Positions 29,378 to 39,261 are shown, counted from the stretch's first letter. The stretch: 64,000 nucleotides of DNA from Flavobacteriaceae bacterium (GCA_023257625.1 JALRBW010000022.1:23868-87867); one strand, 5' to 3'. The notes: a model not told the origin generated them from the sequence alone. Numbers and translations are program-made.

Positions 29378-30406
29378 TTAAAATTCTTTTTGCCAAGGTA
29401 TTGATTTTGATAGGCCTAAACAACCCTTATCAATATAAAGTGGACCTTCAATATTATTAGTATATAATGATCCTGTGCCTAAACCTTGAGGCTTTGTTAT
29501 TCCGAGAGTATAGGTCCATTGGGCTATTGCATTTAACCCTAAATTACTTTCTAAAGCACTGGTTACCCACCACCCTATTTTTTGTGATTCTGCGCATTTT
29601 ATCCATTCTTCTGAAGCAGAAAATCCTCCTAATAAACTTGGCTTCAAAATCAAATAGTGAGGCTTTATAGTTGAGAGTAATTTTATTTTATTATTTGTGC
29701 TATTAATTCCTATCAATTCTTCATCTAAAGCAATTGGTAGCGAACTTTTATGACACAATTCTGCCATAGTTTCCCATTGGCCAGGCGCAATTGGTTGTTC
29801 AATAGAATGTAAATCAAAATCACAAAGATGATTCAATTTATTTAAGGCTTCTTGGGGGGAAAAAGCACCATTTGCATCTACTCTAATCTGAATGGTTTCG
29901 GCATTATATCGATTTCTGATGTACTTTAATAATTGAAGTTCGGTTTGAAAGTCAAGAGCTCCTATCTTTAACTTTATGCAATTATAACCGGCTTCCAAAA
30001 GGCCATCAATTTGAGATTTCATATAATCAAAATTTCCCATCCAAACCAATCCATTAATTGGAATTTTTGCTTTTCCAGCGGTAAAATGAGAAGGAAATAA
30101 AGTATAGGCATCTGAGCTTTTAAGGGAACGTATAGCCATTTCTACTCCCATTTCTATAGCGGGCCATGAAGTCAAATCAGGCAATGGATTCCCATTTAAA
30201 AGTGCATTACTTACCCTCATTAAGGTAGATTCAAATTCAGGGCGATCATCTGGACTCAACCCCGGAAGAAGGCTACATTCACCAATTCCTCTTTTCGTTG
30301 ATTCCTCAAGTACAATTAACCAACTCGTTTTTTCTGTTAAAATTCCTCTTGACGTACCGCTAGGTCGCACAAATTGAAAAGAGCGCTTTTTAACAGTTAC
30401 TTTCAT
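29378..30406 (-). CDS. menC: o-Succinylbenzoate synthase MenC
   Basis: MenC dehydrates SHCHC to o-succinylbenzoate. The 342-residue enolase-superfamily enzyme has the catalytic KLKIG lysines (NCIKLKIGALDF, around 145), the metal ligands in RVDANGAFSPQEA, IEQPI and LDEELIG, and a later LKPSLLGG lysine. It overlaps menA by 1 bp and precedes the CPBP gene. Confidence 0.92.
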   Translation of the reverse strand: MKVTVKKRSFQFVRPSGTSRGILTEKTSWLIVLEESTKRGIGECSLLPGLSPDDRPEFESTLMRVSNALLNGNPLPDLTSWPAIEMGVEMAIRSLKSSDAYTLFPSHFTAGKAKIPINGLVWMGNFDYMKSQIDGLLEAGYNCIKLKIGALDFQTELQLLKYIRNRYNAETIQIRVDANGAFSPQEALNKLNHLCDFDLHSIEQPIAPGQWETMAELCHKSSLPIALDEELIGINSTNNKIKLLSTIKPHYLILKPSLLGGFSASEEWIKCAESQKIGWWVTSALESNLGLNAIAQWTYTLGITKPQGLGTGSLYTNNIEGPLYIDKGCLGLSKSIPWQKEF

Positions 30407-31311
30407 TAGTTTAAATAAAAGGTAATGAAGAGTGAAAATGATATAGCAAAAGTAGATAAGGCTACTATTTTTAGTTCAGGATCTAGATCTTTTGGTTTAG
30501 TATTATTAATCACGCGCTTTAAATGAAAAACCAATGGTATACAAGAGAGTAAAGGAAGTCCAAAATTAAGGGGTTGCGTTTTGTATAAGAATATAAAAAA
30601 TCCTAAAAGTGCGCCCATTATTAAAAAGATATGATACCGCTTTGCATTTTTAACCCCTAATATAACAGCTACAGTGCGTTTTCCTGCAACCTTATCACTT
30701 TCAATATCTCGCATATTATTTAAATTCAATACAGCTACAGAGAGATTCCCAATAACAAAAACTAATAAAACTGCATCTATAGAAAGTGAATTTTTTTGAA
30801 GAAAAAAGGATCCAAGTACACTTAGTCCCCCAAAAAAGAGAAAAACAAAAATATCTCCCCATCCATAATAACCGTAGGCATTGTTACCAATGGTATATTT
30901 TACTGCAGCCCAAATACTTGCAACACTCAATACTACAAAGAGAAAAATATATTGCCAAGAATTACCTCCTAGAGCTAAAAAAATGAGAGTAATGGCTACT
31001 AAAAAAGCTAATCCGGCTGTGAATTGTATTCCTTTTTTTAGAGAATCTCTTGAGAGTAATCCAGCTTGAAATACTCTTTCTGGGCCAATACGTTGTGCAT
31101 TATCAGTACCTTTAATACCATCACCATAATCGTTTGCAAAGTTAGAGAGGACTTGAAATAACATTGCCGAAAGCATCATTAGTGAAAAAAGAATCCAAGA
31201 AAATTCGCGGTTAGATAGGCAAAGGGCATTACCTGAAATAATTCCAGCTACAGAAAGGGGCAGTGTCCGTAGTCGAGCAGCCCGTATCCAAATCTTTACA
31301 TTTTGAAGCAT
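30406..31311 (-). CDS. menA: 1,4-dihydroxy-2-naphthoate polyprenyltransferase MenA
   Basis: MenA attaches the polyprenyl chain to dihydroxynaphthoate in the inner membrane. The 301-residue protein has about eight to nine hydrophobic helices and the prenyl-diphosphate motif NFANDYGDGIKGTDN near residue 60, plus a second Asp-rich site NMRDIESDKVAGKRT around 195. It lies between menB (2 bp away) and menC. Confidence 0.95.
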   Translation of the reverse strand: MLQNVKIWIRAARLRTLPLSVAGIISGNALCLSNREFSWILFSLMMLSAMLFQVLSNFANDYGDGIKGTDNAQRIGPERVFQAGLLSRDSLKKGIQFTAGLAFLVAITLIFLALGGNSWQYIFLFVVLSVASIWAAVKYTIGNNAYGYYGWGDIFVFLFFGGLSVLGSFFLQKNSLSIDAVLLVFVIGNLSVAVLNLNNMRDIESDKVAGKRTVAVILGVKNAKRYHIFLIMGALLGFFIFLYKTQPLNFGLPLLSCIPLVFHLKRVINNTKPKDLDPELKIVALSTFAISFSLFITFYLN

Positions 31312-31313
31312 GC

Positions 31314-32129
31314 TTAAGGAAATTTTGGATATTTTTTGAAATTAGGTGCTCTTTTTTCTAAAAAAGCTTGTTTTCCTTCTTGTGCTTCTTCCATAAGGTA
31401 ATACATCAAAGTTGCATCTCCTGCAAGTTGCATTAATCCATGTTGTCCATCTAATTCTGCATTTAACGAACGTTTAATCATTCTCAAAGCTAATGGACTT
31501 CGTTGTTGCATAATCGCACACCATTCCATAACGGTATCCTCAAGTTGATCAAAGGGTACAACTTTATTAACCATTCCCATTTCCATTGCTTCTTGAGCAG
31601 AATATTGTTGACATAAAAACCAAATTTCTCTTGCTTTTTTTTGACCTACATGTCGGGCCAAGTAAGAAGACCCAAAACCACCATCAAAACTGCCTACCTT
31701 AGGACCTGTTTGTCCAAAGATTGCATTTTCACTAGCAATTGTTAAATCACAAACAACATGTAAAACATGTCCGCCCCCAATGGCATATCCATTTACCATG
31801 GCAATAACAGGTTTGGGGAGCTCACGTATACGTTTATGTAAATCCAACACATTTAGTCTGGGAACGCCGTCTTCACCCACGTAACCCCCTACTCCTTTTA
31901 CATTTTGATCTCCTCCACTGCAAAATGCTTTATTACCTATACCGGTAAGAACTACTACATCAATATCAGAACGTTCACGACAAATTTCCATGGCTTCTAA
32001 CATTTGGATATTGGTTTCAGGACGAAAGGCGTTATATACTTGAGGTCTGTTGATTGTAATTTTGGCTACTCCTTCACAAAATTCAAATAGAATATCACTG
32101 TAAGTAGCAATTGTTTCCCATTTTCTCAT
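31314..32129 (-). CDS. menB: 1,4-dihydroxy-2-naphthoyl-CoA synthase MenB
   Basis: MenB is a crotonase-fold enzyme that closes the second ring of the naphthoquinone. The 271-residue protein shows [31 protein letters not shown] near residue 70, [22 protein letters not shown] around 115 and [32 protein letters not shown] around 140, closely matching MenB rather than generic enoyl-CoA hydratases. Confidence 0.97.
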   Translation of the reverse strand: MRKWETIATYSDILFEFCEGVAKITINRPQVYNAFRPETNIQMLEAMEICRERSDIDVVVLTGIGNKAFCSGGDQNVKGVGGYVGEDGVPRLNVLDLHKRIRELPKPVIAMVNGYAIGGGHVLHVVCDLTIASENAIFGQTGPKVGSFDGGFGSSYLARHVGQKKAREIWFLCQQYSAQEAMEMGMVNKVVPFDQLEDTVMEWCAIMQQRSPLALRMIKRSLNAELDGQHGLMQLAGDATLMYYLMEEAQEGKQAFLEKRAPNFKKYPKFP

Positions 32130-32157
32130 TTGAATAATTTTTTTACGAAATTAAAGA

Positions 32158-33927
32158 TTAGTTGGTCATTGATTTAAAATAATTGAACAATACCTGATCA
32201 TTCAATTGACGAGGTGTCTCAATTTCAATAAGCTTTGGTCGTTTATCATTTGCAAAAAAACGAGTAAGCTTTTCTTTCAATCGCCACTTTGAACGGATTA
32301 TTTGGTAGTCAATATCGAATGTTTTAGCAATGTATTTTGCATTACGATGATGTAACGTTTCAAAATAGGTGTCAAATATTGGTGTATCTTTTTCTCCGGG
32401 TAAAATTCTAAAAATTCCTCCCCCATTATTATTAATTAAAATGATTTTAAAATTTGAAGGTATATGGTTATTCCACAATCCATTACAATCATAAAAAAAA
32501 CTCAAATCGCCTGTGACAAGAAGTGTGGGCAAAGCATTGATTTGAGCTGCTCCAACAGCAGTAGAAGTACTTCCGTCTATTCCACTTGTACCTCGATTAC
32601 TAAAAATTTGAATTCCTTTAGGCCAATTCAAAAGTTGCGTATATCTAATTGAAGAACTGTTTGAAACTTGAAGATGATAAGAAGGCGGGATTACCTCTGA
32701 TAGAGTTTTAAAAACATAAAAATCTGAAAATGGTAGAGTCTTTAAATATTCTTGTCCTCTATCCTTAAATTTATTGTAAATAGTTAAAACAGTAGTTTGA
32801 AAAGAACTATTAATATTACTCGAAAAATTCGTATATATACTTTTTAAAAAGGCATTTGGAGAACATTTAAAATGCTGATTCAAACAATAATAAGTATTGT
32901 ATGCTTTTTTAGGATCGACATGCCAATGCTGTTCAGGATGGTTTTTGCGAAGAAAGGCTTTAATTTTTTTGGAAACTACCATTCCTCCAATAGTTAATAA
33001 TATTGAGGGGGTTATAGATTTTAAATCAGTCTCAATTTGCTCCAAGGGTGCCATAAGAGTGTCTATTGAAGCTATTCCCTTTTTTATAAAGGTGTTTGAG
33101 GTAGTTTCTGTAAAAACAACTACGGATGAATCATCACACAGCTGGTTTACCCAATCTTCATCCAATTGATTTGGCGCTAATTGTCCAATAATTACCCACT
33201 TTTTTGGTGCTGCGTGCCATAGGGATTTAAAAGTACTCATTTCATTTTCTGAAATTGATTCTTCTTTTCTCTGTAAGGAATAATCTTTTAAAGGAAATTC
33301 CGTTTCTGTCATTCCGTATAAAGGCTCTTCCATTGGAATATTTAAATGAACTGGTCCATTACGTAGTATAGCAGCTGATAGCACCCTAACAATTTCCTTT
33401 TCATTATGCTGTTGGTGTTTGTATTGAACATCTTCAACAACCTTTTGCTTTGCCCCGTTGGTTAAAAATGTCTGAAGAGGATTTGCAATTAGTGTTGAAG
33501 TAGCATGAATTACATCTGGAAGTAGAGAGGCTTGTGCTTCTATGTGAGAAGAGAAAATATTTTCTTGACGTATGGTTTGCCCATCACCAATATCAATATT
33601 GTGAGGCATCCTATCGGCAGATAAAACCACTAAAGGAATATTACTATAATAGGCTTCTGCTATGGCAGGATAAAAATTAAGAATTGCAGATCCTGAGGTA
33701 CATACCAATGCAACAGGATGGTTTAACTGTTGTGCCATACCCAATGCGAAGAATGCAGCAGCACGCTCATCAACTATACTGTACGTAATGAAATTAGGAT
33801 GTGAAACAAACCCATTTGTTAAAGGGGCATTTCTTGAGCCCGGACAAATTACAACACGTTGGATGTTAAAGGAGCTACAAATGCGAACCACAGTTTGCGC
33901 TATAGGAATAGAAGGGTATTTTTGCAT
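32158..33927 (-). CDS. menD: SEPHCHC synthase MenD
   Basis: MenD is a thiamine-diphosphate enzyme joining 2-oxoglutarate to isochorismate, the first committed menaquinone step. The protein shows VICPGSRNAPLTNGF and SIVDERAAAFFALGMAQ near the N-terminus, and FSNRGTSGIDGSTSTAVGAA and TGDLSFFYDCNGLWN in the ThDP domain. I start it at the ATG at 33927 (MQKYPSIPIAQTVV, 589 aa). A GTG at 33942 would add five residues and lies between the -7 element and the ATG. It leads the menD-B-A-C-CPBP-E unit. Confidence 0.95.
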   Translation of the reverse strand: MQKYPSIPIAQTVVRICSSFNIQRVVICPGSRNAPLTNGFVSHPNFITYSIVDERAAAFFALGMAQQLNHPVALVCTSGSAILNFYPAIAEAYYSNIPLVVLSADRMPHNIDIGDGQTIRQENIFSSHIEAQASLLPDVIHATSTLIANPLQTFLTNGAKQKVVEDVQYKHQQHNEKEIVRVLSAAILRNGPVHLNIPMEEPLYGMTETEFPLKDYSLQRKEESISENEMSTFKSLWHAAPKKWVIIGQLAPNQLDEDWVNQLCDDSSVVVFTETTSNTFIKKGIASIDTLMAPLEQIETDLKSITPSILLTIGGMVVSKKIKAFLRKNHPEQHWHVDPKKAYNTYYCLNQHFKCSPNAFLKSIYTNFSSNINSSFQTTVLTIYNKFKDRGQEYLKTLPFSDFYVFKTLSEVIPPSYHLQVSNSSSIRYTQLLNWPKGIQIFSNRGTSGIDGSTSTAVGAAQINALPTLLVTGDLSFFYDCNGLWNNHIPSNFKIILINNNGGGIFRILPGEKDTPIFDTYFETLHHRNAKYIAKTFDIDYQIIRSKWRLKEKLTRFFANDKRPKLIEIETPRQLNDQVLFNYFKSMTN

Positions 33928-33948
33928 ATCATTCTTCACCACCGGTCA

Positions 33949-33956
33949 CAAAAGTA
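33949..33956 (-). promoter_or_regulatory. Candidate -7 element (TACTTTTG) for menD
   Basis: On the minus strand TACTTTTG matches TAnnTTTG and ends 21 bp before the menD ATG. The -33 area lacks TTG and is instead covered by palindromic sequence (33968-33989). Confidence 0.45.
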
Positions 33957-33967
33957 CAAAACAAGCT

Positions 33968-33989
33968 GGTTTAAACCTTTTTAAAAAGG
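33968..33989. repeat. Overlapping palindromes upstream of menD
   Basis: GGTTTAAACC (33968-33977) and CCTTTTTAAAAAGG (33976-33989) are both perfect palindromes sharing two bases. They lie where the -33 element of the menD promoter would be. A regulator site is possible; chance in AT-rich DNA is the alternative. Confidence 0.45.
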
Positions 33990-34039
33990 GTGTTTAACCA
34001 AATTTTTGTACCTTTCGTCTACCCAAATCCTTGAATTTA

Positions 34040-34092
34040 AACCCTACCGGCACTGAAACCCTAAACTATCGGGTTTTGGTGTTTTTAGGGTT
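34040..34092. repeat. Long two-part inverted repeat between menF and menD
   Basis: The outer arms AACCCTA (34040-34046) and TAGGGTT (34086-34092) flank an inner 11-bp stem, CACTGAAACCC (34051-34061) with GGGTTTTGGTG (34071-34081). The inner stem has two G-T pairs (RNA strand as written) and a 9-nt loop. There is no strong T run on the menF strand, so it is an unusual terminator if it is one. Confidence 0.6.
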
Positions 34093-34133
34093 ACTGTTTT
34101 CCTACAAAATAAATACTTATTCTTTTTAAAAAT

Positions 34134-35168
34134 TCAACCTGAGATAGTTTTTAATTTTCGTTGTGTTTCTTCCCATTCTTTTTGCGGATCACTATCTTTT
34201 GTAATACCCGCACCTGCATACATTAATACTTTATTTGAAAAATATTGAGCGCAACGTAAATTGACAAATAATTGAATTGAATCATTTGATATTGGACCAA
34301 AGAATCCTGTGTAAAAAGAACGATTATAACCCTCATATTGGCTAATAAAAGTCAAGGCTTCTTTTTTAGGAATTCCTCCAACTGCTGGTGTGGGATGTAA
34401 ACTTTTTACTATTTCTCCGATGTGATTTTTGTTTTTAGGAAAAATAAAGTTTGTGCATAAATGAACCAAATGCCCTGCTTTCCTTGAATGTGTTTCTCCT
34501 TTTTTAACTTCATTTTGAGCATAATGTTGCAACAAGTCCTTTTCAATTTGTTGGACCACTAACTCTTGTTCGTTTTTTTCTTTTTTAGTCCATCTGGGAA
34601 TAGAAGTTTTAGCCAGTTGGGTAGCGGCAAGTGCCATAGTAGTAAACCTTTGACCCTCTGAAGAAATAAGTTGTTCAGGACTTGCTCCAAACCAAGTTCC
34701 CACTTTAGGATGAACAAAAAGATACACCATTGCGTTTGGATAATTTTGTTCTAAAGACAAAAAAAGTTCTTCAAGGGGTTTATTGGCTTTACCTTTGACT
34801 CTGCGTGTTAAAACAACTTTTTTAAATTTCCCTAAAGCAATTTCTTTTTTTGCTTTTTCAACTTTATTTTTAAATACTACTCGATCCTCTTCTTTTTCAG
34901 AATATGAAATTAGTTGTGAGAATGATTTTCCTTTCTTAGAAATCGAAATGCGCTCTGAATTTGTGTTTGGAATAAAAGGGATAATTGAGGCTTTATCAAA
35001 AGGAGCCATTATAAAACCATTTACATTTAAATCGATTGAAGTATTTAATATGTTATCCTTTTGGTAATAAAGTTGAATAAACGAATCCTCAGGTAATCGA
35101 AACACTACAAATGCATTATTCTCATAAATGCGTTTTTTTAAGTGTTCTCGCAATGTGTTGTAAGTCAT
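34134..35168 (-). CDS. menF: Isochorismate synthase MenF (chorismate-binding)
   Basis: This enzyme converts chorismate to isochorismate, the entry to menaquinone synthesis. The 344-residue protein is shorter than E. coli MenF but keeps the chorismate-binding core: KVVLTRRVKGKANKPLEELF, WFGASPEQLISSEGQRFTTMALAAT, HLCTNFIF, LHPTPAVGGIPKKEALTFI and MYAGAGITKDSDPQKEWEETQRKL near the C-terminus. It follows the hotdog thioesterase gene by 3 bp, and is separated from menD by 190 bp holding the inverted repeats. Confidence 0.91.
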   Translation of the reverse strand: MTYNTLREHLKKRIYENNAFVVFRLPEDSFIQLYYQKDNILNTSIDLNVNGFIMAPFDKASIIPFIPNTNSERISISKKGKSFSQLISYSEKEEDRVVFKNKVEKAKKEIALGKFKKVVLTRRVKGKANKPLEELFLSLEQNYPNAMVYLFVHPKVGTWFGASPEQLISSEGQRFTTMALAATQLAKTSIPRWTKKEKNEQELVVQQIEKDLLQHYAQNEVKKGETHSRKAGHLVHLCTNFIFPKNKNHIGEIVKSLHPTPAVGGIPKKEALTFISQYEGYNRSFYTGFFGPISNDSIQLFVNLRCAQYFSNKVLMYAGAGITKDSDPQKEWEETQRKLKTISG

Positions 35169-35171
35169 TTG

Positions 35172-35585
35172 CTATTTACTTCTAGCTATAGTTGTTAGGG
35201 TACAAAGTGTTATCAATTGACTATCCTCGTCTTCAATTCTTATTTCCCAAAGTTGAAGGGTTTTACCTTGATGTTGTGGTCTTGCAGTTGCATAAACATA
35301 CCCTGAATGAGCACTCTTAAGATGTCGGGCAGTGATTTCAATGCCACGCACTTGCATATTAGGATCTCGATTTAAAATAAAAACAGCAGCACTTCCCACG
35401 CTTTCAGCTAGAGCTGCAGTAGCACCACCGTGTAATATACCGTCAGGTTGATGCACTTTTGAAGTGACAGGCATGCGTGCAGTTAGAAAATCTTCTCCTA
35501 CGTCAATAAAATCAATGGATAAGGTTTCCATAAGGGTGTTTTTGCAAATGGCATTTGCCATTTTTAGTATTTCATTCTTTTCCAT
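35172..35585 (-). CDS. PaaI-type hotdog thioesterase, likely DHNA-CoA thioesterase (MenI)
   Basis: This is a 137-residue hotdog protein with the PaaI-type pattern HQPDGILHGGATAALAESVGSAAVFI around residue 45 and a second beta region EITARHLKSAHSGYVYATARPQHQGKTLQLWEIRI. Coupling to menF suggests it hydrolyses 1,4-dihydroxy-2-naphthoyl-CoA, the step after MenB. The protein fold is seen in the sequence; the specific substrate is inferred from context only. Confidence 0.85.
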   Translation of the reverse strand: MEKNEILKMANAICKNTLMETLSIDFIDVGEDFLTARMPVTSKVHQPDGILHGGATAALAESVGSAAVFILNRDPNMQVRGIEITARHLKSAHSGYVYATARPQHQGKTLQLWEIRIEDEDSQLITLCTLTTIARSK

Positions 35586-35605
35586 TGTTCTCTTTTTGCT
35601 AAAAT

Positions 35606-35641
35606 AAGAAAACCTTCTGTAGCCTTACAGAAGGTTTTCTT
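35606..35641 (-). terminator. Strong hairpin terminator after dnaK
   Basis: A perfect 16-bp stem, AAGAAAACCTTCTGTA (35606-35621) with TACAGAAGGTTTTCTT (35626-35641), has a 4-nt loop. On the minus strand it is followed by TATTTT. It lies right between the dnaK stop and the thioesterase start. Confidence 0.93.
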
Positions 35642-35659
35642 TAGTAATTGAAAAAGTGT

Positions 35660-37564
35660 TTATTTCACTTCTTCAAAATCAACATCTTGCACATCGTCTC
35701 CTTTTGCAGCAGAAGCATTAGGCTCTGATTGTCCATCTTGTTTTCCTGTATTTCCGGACTCAGCTTGCGCTTTGTACATTTCTTCTGATGCATTTTTCCA
35801 AGCTTCATTAATAGCTTCAAGTGATTTATCAATAGCTTCAATATCTTTAGTTGCATGAGCTTTTTTCAAATCTGCTAATGCTGTTTCAATAGGTGTTTTT
35901 TTATCTACTGATAGTTTGTCTCCAAATTCCTTTAATTGCTTCTCTGTTTGGAAAATCATCTGATCGGCACTATTCAATTTATCAACTTGTTCTTTTGCTT
36001 TTTTATCGGCATCAGCATTTGCTTCAGCTTCTTGTTTCATACGTTCAATTTCTTCTTCAGTCAAACCTGATGATGCTTCGATTCGAATGTCCTGAGATTT
36101 GTTTGTGGCTTTATCTAGAGCACTTACCTTAATTATCCCATTGGCATCTATATCAAAGGTTACTTCAATTTGAGGCGTTCCTCTTGGGGCTGGAGGTATA
36201 CCATCTAAATGAAACCGTCCGATTGTTTTATTATCATTGGCCATTGAACGCTCACCTTGTAAAACATGAATTTCTACTGAAGGTTGACTATCTGCAGCGG
36301 TAGAAAATACTTGTGATTTTTTAGTTGGAATTGTAGTATTAGATTCAATTAAACGAGTCATAACCCCTCCCATTGTTTCAATTCCTAATGAGAGTGGTGT
36401 TACATCTAGTAAAAGAACATCTTTTACATCACCCGATAAAACTCCACCTTGAATGGCTGCTCCAACAGCAACTACTTCATCAGGATTTACTCCTTTTGAG
36501 GGTTTTTTCCCAAAGAATTTCTCTACCTCCTCTTGAATTACAGGAATACGTGTAGATCCACCTACTAAAATTATTTCATCGATATCTGATTTGGAAAGTC
36601 CCGCATCTTCTAAAGCTTTTTTAACTGGAGCCATTGAGCGCTTGACTAACTCGTCTGCTAATTTTTCAAAATTTGCACGAGTTAAAGAGGTCACTAAGTG
36701 TTTAGGCCCTGTTTCAGTAGCAGTCACATAAGGCAAGTTAATTTCTGTTTGTGTGGAAGAAGACAATTCAATTTTAGCTTTTTCAGCAGCTTCTTTTAAC
36801 CTTTGAAGTGCCATTGGATCCTTACGCAAGTCAATTTCTTCATCTTTGATAAAAGTTTCAGCCAAAAAGTCAATAATTACTTGGTCAAAATCATCTCCAC
36901 CTAAGTGGGTATCTCCATTGGTTGAAAGTACTTCAAAAACACCATCTCCCAACTCTAAAATTGAAATATCAAACGTACCACCCCCAAGATCGTAAACAGC
37001 TATTTTTTTGTCAGAACCACCTTTATCTAAACCATAGGCCAGAGCAGCCGCAGTAGGCTCATTAATTATTCTTTGCACTTTTAATCCGGCAATTTCACCT
37101 GCTTCTTTTGTAGCTTGACGTTGTGAATCATTAAAATAGGCAGGTACTGTAATAACAGCTTCCGTAACATCTTGTCCTAGATAATCTTCTGCTGTTTTCT
37201 TCATTTTTTGAAGTGTCATTGCAGAAAGCTCCTGTGGACTATATAGGCGACCATCAATATCCACTCTGGGTGTATCATTATCTCCTTTTACTACTTTGTA
37301 AGCAACAGAGGATACTTCTTTTTTAGATTCAGAAAACTTATTCCCCATAAAGCGCTTAATAGATGCTATCGTTTTGGTGGGATTAGTCACTGCTTGCCGT
37401 TTGGCTGGGTCACCCACTTTTATTTCGCCTCCATCTACAAATGCAATAACTGAGGGCGTAGTTCTTTTTCCTTCAGCATTGGGTATTACTACAGGCTCAT
37501 TTCCTTCCATTACGGATACACATGAATTCGTAGTGCCTAAATCAATTCCAATTATTTTACTCAT
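35660..37564 (-). CDS. dnaK: Molecular chaperone DnaK (Hsp70)
   Basis: DnaK is an ATP-driven chaperone working with DnaJ and GrpE. The 634-residue protein starts [21 protein letters not shown], with the Hsp70 signatures [14 protein letters not shown] and [17 protein letters not shown], the interdomain linker [15 protein letters not shown], a substrate domain and an acidic C-terminus ([11 protein letters not shown]). It stands alone, away from grpE-dnaJ (18.7 kb further on), and is bounded by a strong terminator. Confidence 0.98.
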   Translation of the reverse strand: MSKIIGIDLGTTNSCVSVMEGNEPVVIPNAEGKRTTPSVIAFVDGGEIKVGDPAKRQAVTNPTKTIASIKRFMGNKFSESKKEVSSVAYKVVKGDNDTPRVDIDGRLYSPQELSAMTLQKMKKTAEDYLGQDVTEAVITVPAYFNDSQRQATKEAGEIAGLKVQRIINEPTAAALAYGLDKGGSDKKIAVYDLGGGTFDISILELGDGVFEVLSTNGDTHLGGDDFDQVIIDFLAETFIKDEEIDLRKDPMALQRLKEAAEKAKIELSSSTQTEINLPYVTATETGPKHLVTSLTRANFEKLADELVKRSMAPVKKALEDAGLSKSDIDEIILVGGSTRIPVIQEEVEKFFGKKPSKGVNPDEVVAVGAAIQGGVLSGDVKDVLLLDVTPLSLGIETMGGVMTRLIESNTTIPTKKSQVFSTAADSQPSVEIHVLQGERSMANDNKTIGRFHLDGIPPAPRGTPQIEVTFDIDANGIIKVSALDKATNKSQDIRIEASSGLTEEEIERMKQEAEANADADKKAKEQVDKLNSADQMIFQTEKQLKEFGDKLSVDKKTPIETALADLKKAHATKDIEAIDKSLEAINEAWKNASEEMYKAQAESGNTGKQDGQSEPNASAAKGDDVQDVDFEEVK

Positions 37565-37572
37565 GATATTTT

Positions 37573-37601
37573 TAAATAGGTTGTGTCATAAACATTGTCA
37601 A
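37573..37601 (-). promoter_or_regulatory. Candidate dnaK promoter resembling TTGACA-N17-TATTTA
   Basis: On the minus strand TTGACA (37601-37596) is followed 17 bp later by TATTTA (37578-37573), 9 bp before the dnaK ATG. This looks like a classical sigma-70-type arrangement rather than TAnnTTTG. Further TGACA/TGTCA copies occur nearby (within 37582-37630). Confidence 0.4.
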
Positions 37602-37722
37602 GCATTATGCCAAAATAAAATTACTGACACCTTGGCAGTTTAATTTATTTTATTCTAAAGTTTAGTTTTTTGAAAAATTAAACGCCCTTAAAATCCAAAA
37701 TCATTGTGATAAAAAGAAATAC

Positions 37723-37730
37723 TATTTTTG
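37723..37730 (+). promoter_or_regulatory. Candidate -7 element (TATTTTTG) for panB
   Basis: TATTTTTG ends 10 bp before the panB ATG. A TTG lies 16 bp upstream, shorter than the usual 19 bp. Confidence 0.4.
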
Positions 37731-37740
37731 ATAAAAAAAT

Positions 37741-38559
37741 ATGTCAATGTCTAAGAAAACATATTCTCGAATCACAACTAAAACACTTCAAGAGTTAAAA
37801 AAGCAGGGTGAAAAAATTGCTATGCTCACAGCATATGATTTTACATTAGCTGGACTTGTAGATCAAGCAGGTGTAGATGTTATATTAGTTGGCGACTCAG
37901 CGTCAAACGTTATGGCAGGCCATGAAACTACACTTCCCATTACACTTGATCAAATGATCTATCATGCGAGCAGCGTTGTTCGTGGTGTCAAGCGGGCATT
38001 AGTAGTTGTTGATTTACCCTTTGGAGCGTATCAAGCCGATTCTAAAGAAGCGTTGCGTTCTGCCATAAGAATTATGAAAGAATCAGGGGCACATGCTGTT
38101 AAACTGGAAGGTGGTTTTGAAGTAAAAGAATCTATTGAGCGTATATTAAAAGCTGGAATTCCTGTTATGGGTCATTTAGGACTTACCCCTCAATCGATAT
38201 ACAAATTTGGAACTTATACTGTTCGAGCTAAAGAAAACCAAGAGGCGGAACAATTACTTTTTGATGTAAAAATGCTTGAATCTTTAGGGTGCTTTGGTAT
38301 AGTACTTGAAAAAATTCCTGCTCAATTAGCTGAAAAAGCAGCTAACTCAGTAGAAATTCCTATAATTGGCATTGGAGCCGGTAAACATGTAGATGGTCAG
38401 GTTTTGGTTCTTCACGATATGCTGGGTATGAGTAAAGAATTTAGTCCCCGATTTCTTCGTCGTTATGCTGACTTACACAGTATTATTCATTCTGCTGTGG
38501 CTAATTATTCCTCAGATGTCAAAACCCACGATTTTCCTAATGCTAATGAACAATATTAA
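37741..38559 (+). CDS. panB: 3-methyl-2-oxobutanoate hydroxymethyltransferase PanB
   Basis: PanB adds a hydroxymethyl group to 2-oxoisovalerate, giving ketopantoate for pantothenate and CoA. The 272-residue protein shows [48 protein letters not shown] and [20 protein letters not shown], plus the [20 protein letters not shown] segment. The start is either 37741 or the ATG 6 bp later. The RluA-type gene begins at the base after its stop. Confidence 0.95.
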   Translation: MSMSKKTYSRITTKTLQELKKQGEKIAMLTAYDFTLAGLVDQAGVDVILVGDSASNVMAGHETTLPITLDQMIYHASSVVRGVKRALVVVDLPFGAYQADSKEALRSAIRIMKESGAHAVKLEGGFEVKESIERILKAGIPVMGHLGLTPQSIYKFGTYTVRAKENQEAEQLLFDVKMLESLGCFGIVLEKIPAQLAEKAANSVEIPIIGIGAGKHVDGQVLVLHDMLGMSKEFSPRFLRRYADLHSIIHSAVANYSSDVKTHDFPNANEQY

Positions 38560-39261
38560 ATGTCCTTTACTAGTTTAGAATCGCGTATTTTGTTTGAAGA
38601 CAACCATCTAATTATGGTCAACAAAATTTCGGGTGAATTAGTTCAAGGTGATCAAACTGGAGATATCCCATTGGTTGAAAAAGTAAAAAGTTATCTTAAG
38701 AAGAAATACAATAAACCGGGGGCTGTTTTTTTAGGAGTAGTTCATCGAATTGACAGACCTACTTCTGGTATTATCCTCTTTGCTAAAACATCTAAAGCGT
38801 TAACTCGTTTGAATGAACAATTTAAAAATAGACTGCCCAACAAAAGTTATTGGGCAATTGTATCTAAAAATTTTCCTGATCAAAATGGAAAACTTATCCA
38901 TTGGATGACTAGAAACACTCAACAAAATAAATCTAAAGCGCATTCAAAACCTGTCCCTAATGCCAAAGAAGCTCGTTTACATTATGTGAAATTAATTGAA
39001 TTGGATAGATATTCTATACTTGAAATAAAGTTAGAAACTGGAAGACACCATCAAATTAGAGCCCAATTAAGTGAATTTGGTTTTCCAATAGTGGGTGATC
39101 TAAAATATGGAGCGGCAAGAAGCAATAAAGATGGTAGCATCTGTCTTCACGCTAAAAAGTTACAGATTGATCATCCTGTTACTCAAAAAACAATTACCAT
39201 TTCCGCTGAGTTACCTGAAAGTGGGATATGGAAGGTCGTTCCTTTCGATTTAGTGAATTAG
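38560..39261 (+). CDS. RluA-family pseudouridine synthase
   Basis: This is a 233-residue single-domain RluA-type enzyme that isomerises uridine to pseudouridine in rRNA or tRNA. The catalytic aspartate lies in VVHRIDRPTSGIILFAKTSKA near residue 67, followed by KSYWAIV and LETGRHHQIRAQLSEFGFPIVGDLKYGA. It has no S4 domain, so the exact target cannot be told. It is coupled to panB, and its last 68 bp overlap the convergent gene on the other strand. Confidence 0.91.
   Translation: MSFTSLESRILFEDNHLIMVNKISGELVQGDQTGDIPLVEKVKSYLKKKYNKPGAVFLGVVHRIDRPTSGIILFAKTSKALTRLNEQFKNRLPNKSYWAIVSKNFPDQNGKLIHWMTRNTQQNKSKAHSKPVPNAKEARLHYVKLIELDRYSILEIKLETGRHHQIRAQLSEFGFPIVGDLKYGAARSNKDGSICLHAKKLQIDHPVTQKTITISAELPESGIWKVVPFDLVN

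Noticed and set aside
36370..36560. Leu/Gln-rich plus-strand frames across dnaK
   Set aside because: They are antisense to dnaK and typical shadow frames of a well-conserved gene.
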